Made by a program: the position numbers and the translations under genes. Positions 59,488 to 64,000 of a stretch of 64,000 bases of DNA are shown here, in pieces. This DNA is from Rhodamnia argentea (lineage: Eukaryota; Streptophyta; Magnoliopsida; Myrtales; Myrtaceae): the NCBI RefSeq assembly GCF_020921035.1, contig NC_063154.1:5642001-5706000 (forward strand), read 5' to 3'. The notes beneath the pieces are model-generated. The model saw only the letters and a program-made list of their open reading frames with translations. It was not told where the DNA came from and did not search any database. How positions within the stretch are numbered: the first letter of the stretch is position 1; the number at the start of each line of letters is the position of its first letter.

Positions 59488-60964
59488 TTACATCATCAAA
59501 ACAACCGGCGATATCGAGACTCCTTCATCCTTACTAGCACCAACCTGTCTGATTCCTAGCCCGAATACAACATTAACTTTACCAGAATGATCCGGCAAAG
59601 GATTATTCTGGACATTTGGCGGTTTGTTGCCTTGGAATGAGAATGCCTTAGAATCAAGAAGATCTTGAATCCGATGCTTCAACACGAAACAATTTGTCGG
59701 TGTCATGTCCAGGCTCCCCACAGTGGTAATCACATTTCTTTGATGGATCATATTTTGGCGAGCTCGTGTTACCGGATCGTAGAGGCTCGGAAGTCGATAA
59801 ACCTCTCTTACGTAGAACCGCGAGTACCTGTGACGGGGTTCCTGGTAGAGGAGTAAACCGTCGAGGGGGCCGTTGATTCCCTCTTTGTCGTTGTGCGCCG
59901 AAATTAGCCTGCTGCTGATTAGGAATCTGCACAACCGGCGTCCGGGTCATGGGTTTCGGGCTGTAGGTCATGTTAACCTGTGGAGCCGGTTCCTTATCTT
60001 TCCTTACCGCAAACCTCTTAGTCGTCGTGGTGACATCATCGTACCAACCTTTCTTCATACCGTTCTCGATTTCTTCAGCCATTGCGATGAGATGGCTGAA
60101 TGACGTAGCGACGGATCCCGCAGTCGGGTTTTCATAATTCGCGCAGAGTGGAAACAAACAACTTCATGAGCTCCCTTTCCGGAGGGACTGGTTTTGTTGA
60201 GATGCCACATTCCTCCACCTGGTGGCATACTGCTTGATTGTTTCTCCTTTCTTCATCTCAAGCTGTTCAAGATCTTCTCCGGTGGTGAGTACGTCCAAGT
60301 TAAAGCTGAAATGTTTGATGAAAGCATTAGCTGCCTTCTCCCAATCATCCATCCGATAGATCTCGTAGTCCGTATACCACCTCATGGCGGCTTCTTTTAA
60401 ACTAGCCTGGAAAGTCCGGACCATTAGGGGGCCGTTGGTCGCGTGCTTATTCATTCTTGCCTGGTACATCCGGACGTGTTGAACCGGGTTAGAAGTCCCA
60501 TCATACTTCTCGAAGTCGGGCATTTTGAACTTTTCTGGCATTGTGACCTTTGAAAAGACAGACAAGTCAATTTGGGGTATGTTGTGAGTCCCCTCGACCT
60601 CTCGGATCCTCTGTTCCATTTGGGCCAACCGCTTGGCCGTATCACCATTCAACCCGGGGGCCACGGGGCTGGCTTGGGGGATTGGGACTACGGGCGGCGT
60701 GCTCGAGCTCACGCCCGTGAAGATCACGTCTTCTAGCGGCATTGTCTGATAGGGAGCAGTTTCCTGGGCTTTACCGGAGTTGTCCATAGGAGGAATTGGA
60801 GCGGGAATGGTTAGCGGCGGGCTGGTGGTGGATGATTGAAGTTTGGCGGCAAAGGCGGCCATCATTTCCTCCATCTTTCGGGACATCATCCCTTCAAAGC
60901 GCTCGGTCAAGGAGCCAAGTTTCTCATCCAGGGCAGCACCGACGGTGGCGTTGATGTCGGCCAT
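59488..60964 (-). pseudogene. Gag of the Tat element, frameshifted
   Basis: The first frame (60964-60164, 266 residues) starts at an ATG. It has a Met/Ala/Glu helix, a Pro/Ser-rich linker and the retrotransposon gag core MPDFEKYDGTSNPVQHVRMY ... AMRWYTDYEIYRMDDWEKAANAF. The frame then shifts near 60160. The second frame (60157-59654) has a basic Gln/Arg-rich region and a degenerate zinc knuckle CDYHCGEPGHDTDKL with the last Cys lost. Further similar text runs to 59488. Particle formation from this copy alone is unlikely. Confidence 0.85.
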
Positions 60965-62277
60965 CCTTTTTGCTACCGATCGGGTGATATGTGGAGGATC
61001 CGTGATAAATTACCTGTAGAGAGTAACAAACCCAAAATGAGTACAGGGAGCAAAAATAGCGAGCCGGCCCATGGCATCCCTCTAGACTCAAACGAACAAA
61101 GTGATTATGACCAAAGGATTGAAACATGTAATTTTCAGTTTATCCGCTTTTACGAAAAAATTCATATTAATTCGTACGTTGATCAAAACATGTCCAAATT
61201 TTACGAGCTTGTAGTTGAGAAGATGATGAACAACTTTTATGTTGGCCAATCGGACTAGAAATGCACGGATCAAATCAGTTTAATATGTTTTTCCAAAAAA
61301 TCGCATTCAGAAAACTGTTATAACCGCAGGTAGTTGAAAAAACGAAAGGCCATCTTAAATTATGAATTTAATTCTGAAATTTTGTAGGATATTAGTTGAA
61401 ACATAGGTCTACAACTTTCGTGTTTGGCACTTACTCAAAGCTCGACCATAGAATTTAGTAAAAATCGCACAACAAAAACAAGCCAAATCAGAATTGAGGA
61501 CAATTGATGAAATTGTAAAAGCTACGGAAGCAAAGTGCGAAATTGGAAATAAGACAACGATACTCCTAAACCATGGACCAGCTCAAAATTAAAATGAGAT
61601 AATAGGGTAAAAGAGACAAGAAATTACCGTTCATAGGAAGAAAATGTCAATCACAAGGACATGCGCATGAATTGTGAGTTTAAATCTTATTCTATCTATC
61701 CAAAAGGCTTTTGCAAAGTGAAATGATGAACGAAACGACATGCCGCAGCCTCGCGCGCAATCATCATGACTAGTCGCAGCCTCGCGTACAATAGTCATGA
61801 CTAGTCGGGTTCAATCACTTCGGCTTGGTTTGGTCGACAAGGGCAATTCTCATGCATCGTAGCCTCACGTGCATAAGAACGACCCTTGAGCCATTTTTTG
61901 AAAAAAAATTTCGGGATCCGAGATGGGATAACCTTTAGCGAAGCCTTACCGCCAAGGTTAAAGGACCATCTAAATACCATCTTAAAACTATTAGTGTGAC
62001 CCGGGTCCGGTCACGGGTTGTGTGCAGTGTAGTGCAAAGACGATAAATCATGCACAACAATTAAAAACAAACACCGCTTCAATGATTCAAAAGTTAAATC
62101 ACAATTCCAATTCACCAAGCTCGCAAAACAACGGGTTAGCCAATCACTCCTCCCCTTATAACTCCCAATCTGCAAAAAACATTTAACACCTAAGAATGAG
62201 AATTCAACCAAAGTTTACCAAATCATGTGATTTCTTTTTCATGAAATTATCTGGCCTAAGTCCTCTTTGGGTCCCCG
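60965..62277. other. 5' untranslated region of the element
   Basis: About 1.3 kb between the primer-binding site and gag. Short direct repeats 'cgcagcctcgcg' lie at about 61744-61791. No ORF recognised. Confidence 0.5.
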
Positions 62278-62292
62278 GTGGAGTCGCTAAGT
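62278..62292 (-). promoter_or_regulatory. Primer-binding site, tRNA-Arg type (inner copy)
   Basis: On the minus strand, directly after the LTR end, it reads ttagcgactccaccggggac. This resembles the tRNA-Arg-type site of Ogre/Tat elements, with one mismatch in the CCA-pairing end. Confidence 0.55.
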
Positions 62293-62530
62293 TGTCGCGA
62301 CCTAAAATATAAACAAGTTAATTTTCGGGCTAATGGATTATCGGGTTAATTAATTAACTAACCTAACTCGGACTCTCCCAAGTCCATACCAAATCGCAAC
62401 TTAAGGTTCAAATAATTAACATGCAACGTGTTTTGAATTTGGAGTCGCCACTAATCATTTTCGGTAGGTTGATTAGAAACCTAAATAAAATAGCGGGAGA
62501 AAACTATCTTATTTCCGCGAACCAGAGATT
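62293..62530 (-). repeat. Partial duplicate of the LTR end (U5 side)
   Basis: Repeats the first 238 bases (plus-strand order) of the LTR with about two differences. It lies between the inner and outer primer-binding-site-like sequences, so the element reads LTR, PBS', partial LTR, PBS. Confidence 0.85.
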
Positions 62531-62561
62531 CTGGGTTCGTTCCCCAGCTGAGTCGCTAAGC
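62531..62561 (-). promoter_or_regulatory. Primer-binding site, tRNA-Arg type (outer copy)
   Basis: On the minus strand ttagcgactcagctggggaa follows the complete 5' LTR. It differs from the inner copy after ttagcgactc, which suggests it came from a different but related element. Confidence 0.55.
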
Positions 62562-63972
62562 TGTCGCGACCTAAAATATAAACAAGTTAATTTTCGGGCT
62601 AATGGATTATCAGGTTAATTAATTAACTAACCTAACTCGGACTCTCCCAAGTCCATACCAAATCGCAACTTAAGGTTCAAATAATTAACATGCAACGTGT
62701 TTTGAATTTGGAGTCGCCACTAATCATTTTCGGTAGGTTGATTAGAAACCTAAATAAAATAGCGGGAGAAAACTATCTTATTTCCGCGAACCGGAGATTT
62801 TGAATTCGGGGATTTGGTTACGCTAGATTACTCTAACGCCCTTTCGGTACCATTTTCATGAAAAATATTTGATTTGGCAATTTTGATGGATTTTACTTGA
62901 AATTCAAAGATGCAATTTTTTTGGTTTTTTCTTCTTTTTTATGGGGATGTAAAACATTGAACTTTGTATGATATACACCATGGGTGATTTAGAAAGAAAG
63001 AAAACGCAACCAATCACGAGTATTTACAAAAATAAATTAACATGTAATAATGCTAAATTTTGGGACACGTGACATGTCTAAAATAAACAAACAAATGTTC
63101 ACACCAAACGATTACATTTTTGTAGATCGAGATGGAAATGGTTACCTTCTATTACACAAAATCTTACTCACGTACACGTTATGGCTTCCTTCAAGATCTC
63201 GGAGTTGGAAGAACGTGGCTATCGTCGAAAAAAGGCAAGCAGTGGCGCTGTTGGATGGCGAGAGGCGAAGTACGTGCCGGGACTCGTCGAAGATGATGCT
63301 CGACTAAAACTCTTTTCTTCACTCTCAAATTTTCTCTTACGATTTTTCTCAAGAACTCTCTTTTTCCTCTCTAAAGAATTTCTCTCACAAATTCTCTCAA
63401 TTCTCTTCCACTCTAAAACTCTCTCAATTCTCTTTCCCTCCTTCTCTAACTCTTCTCAAGAGCTCTCTCTTTTATAAGCAAAGTTCTTCATCCTTCATTC
63501 TTCACCTTCATTTCTTCACCTTCCATCTTCATCTTCTCTTCTTCATCTTCATTTCTTCACCTTCCATTTTCATCTTCCCTTCTTCATCTTCATTTCTTCA
63601 CCTTCCATTTTCATCTTCCCTTCATTATCTTCCCTTCATCATCTTCCCTTCTTCATCTTCTTTTCATTATCTTCCCTTCATCATCTTCCCTTCTTCATCT
63701 TCTTTTGGTATTTGCAATACGGTCCCCGAAGTTCCAAGTATTTGCACATACTGTCCCGAAATTTTAAGTATTTGCAATACAGTCCTTGAAGTTTCAAATC
63801 TTCTCGGTGTATTTTTCCATCCCGTGCCTAGTCTAGACGCATGCTAAATTAAGTATTCTGCTTGCCCGATTATATGCCAATGCAATGTACGCTAAAAATA
63901 AATATGTGAGATGATTTTTTTATAATTTTTATGCAAAAAAAAAATAGATTAATCAAAATTTAGGCGTCAACA
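62562..63972 (-). repeat. 5' LTR (right)
   Basis: 1411 bp, tgtcgcgacc to gcgtcaaca. It differs from the left LTR at about eight positions, clustered at 63239-63260 and 63720-63765. Confidence 0.93.
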
Positions 63973-64000
63973 AAGTTGTTAAGGGTTATTTACGCTCATT
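63973..64000. other. Target duplication AAGTT and resumed carboxypeptidase intron 2
   Basis: AAGTT at 63973-63977 pairs with 46281-46285. The following text 'gttaagggttatttacgct' matches intron 2 of the intact gene at about 37384, showing that the duplicate locus continues past the window. Confidence 0.85.

Larger units (their letters stand above)
46286..63972 (-). mobile_element. Full-length Tat-lineage Ty3/gypsy retrotransposon, 17.7 kb
   Basis: It has LTRs of 1412 and 1411 bp, ends TG...CA, and target duplication AAGTT. Genes read on the minus strand in the order gag, RT-RNase H, second (archaeal-like) RNase H, integrase. The second RNase H and the RT-INT order place it in the Tat clade. 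About 8 kb lie between integrase and the 3' LTR, holding a homeodomain fragment, an antisense ORF and tandem repeats. By eye the LTRs differ at only about eight positions, so insertion is recent. gag-pol is broken by several frameshifts and I find no protease, so the copy is defective and was probably mobilised by a relative. Confidence 0.92.

Overview
The window is nuclear DNA from a flowering plant, most likely a woody dicot. The evidence is intron-rich genes with GT-AG introns, plastid transit peptides, and dense LTR retrotransposons, MITEs and LINE fragments. No rRNA genes, convincing tRNA genes, CRISPR arrays or bacterial operons were seen. A species cannot be fixed from the sequence alone.

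From 0.8 to 39.5 kb lie six host genes with repeats between them. On the minus strand is a 13-exon plastid alpha-amylase (AMY3; 9326 to 770). On the plus strand follow a single-exon LEA_2 membrane protein (15226-15816), a 4-exon pectate lyase (17378-19178) and a 7-exon WHIRLY DNA-binding protein (WHY1; 19995-25122). Next come a 2-exon PHT1 phosphate transporter on the minus strand (28950 to 27257) and a 10-exon serine carboxypeptidase-like gene on the plus strand (36907-39470), the last with a suspicious splice acceptor. Their functions are unrelated: plastid starch breakdown, plastid and nuclear genome maintenance, cell-wall pectin, phosphate uptake and secreted hydrolysis/acyl transfer. I see no pathway cluster.

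From 41.4 to 46.3 kb lie degraded duplicates. One is a scrambled copy of the LINE-bearing last intron and 3' flank of WHY1 with both WHY1 exons missing. A 2.95-kb solo LTR (5-bp duplication GAACC) interrupts it. Next to it is a broken copy of the first two exons of the carboxypeptidase gene.

From 46286 to 63972 lies one 17.7-kb Ty3/gypsy element of the Tat type, inserted in intron 2 of that broken copy with duplication AAGTT. Its genes read on the minus strand: gag, RT-RNase H, a second RNase H typical of Tat, and integrase. The LTRs are nearly identical, so it is young, but gag-pol carries several frameshifts and no protease was found. Between integrase and the 3' LTR are about 8 kb of unusual cargo: an antisense coiled-coil ORF, an HD-ZIP class IV homeodomain-zipper fragment in the sense orientation, a tRNA-like pol III-type motif, and two tandem-repeat tracts. 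In one tract each unit carries a hairpin whose stem bases covary between copies. A partly duplicated LTR end plus primer-binding site sits at the 5' end. The homeodomain capture and the covarying hairpin array are the best candidates for something undescribed.
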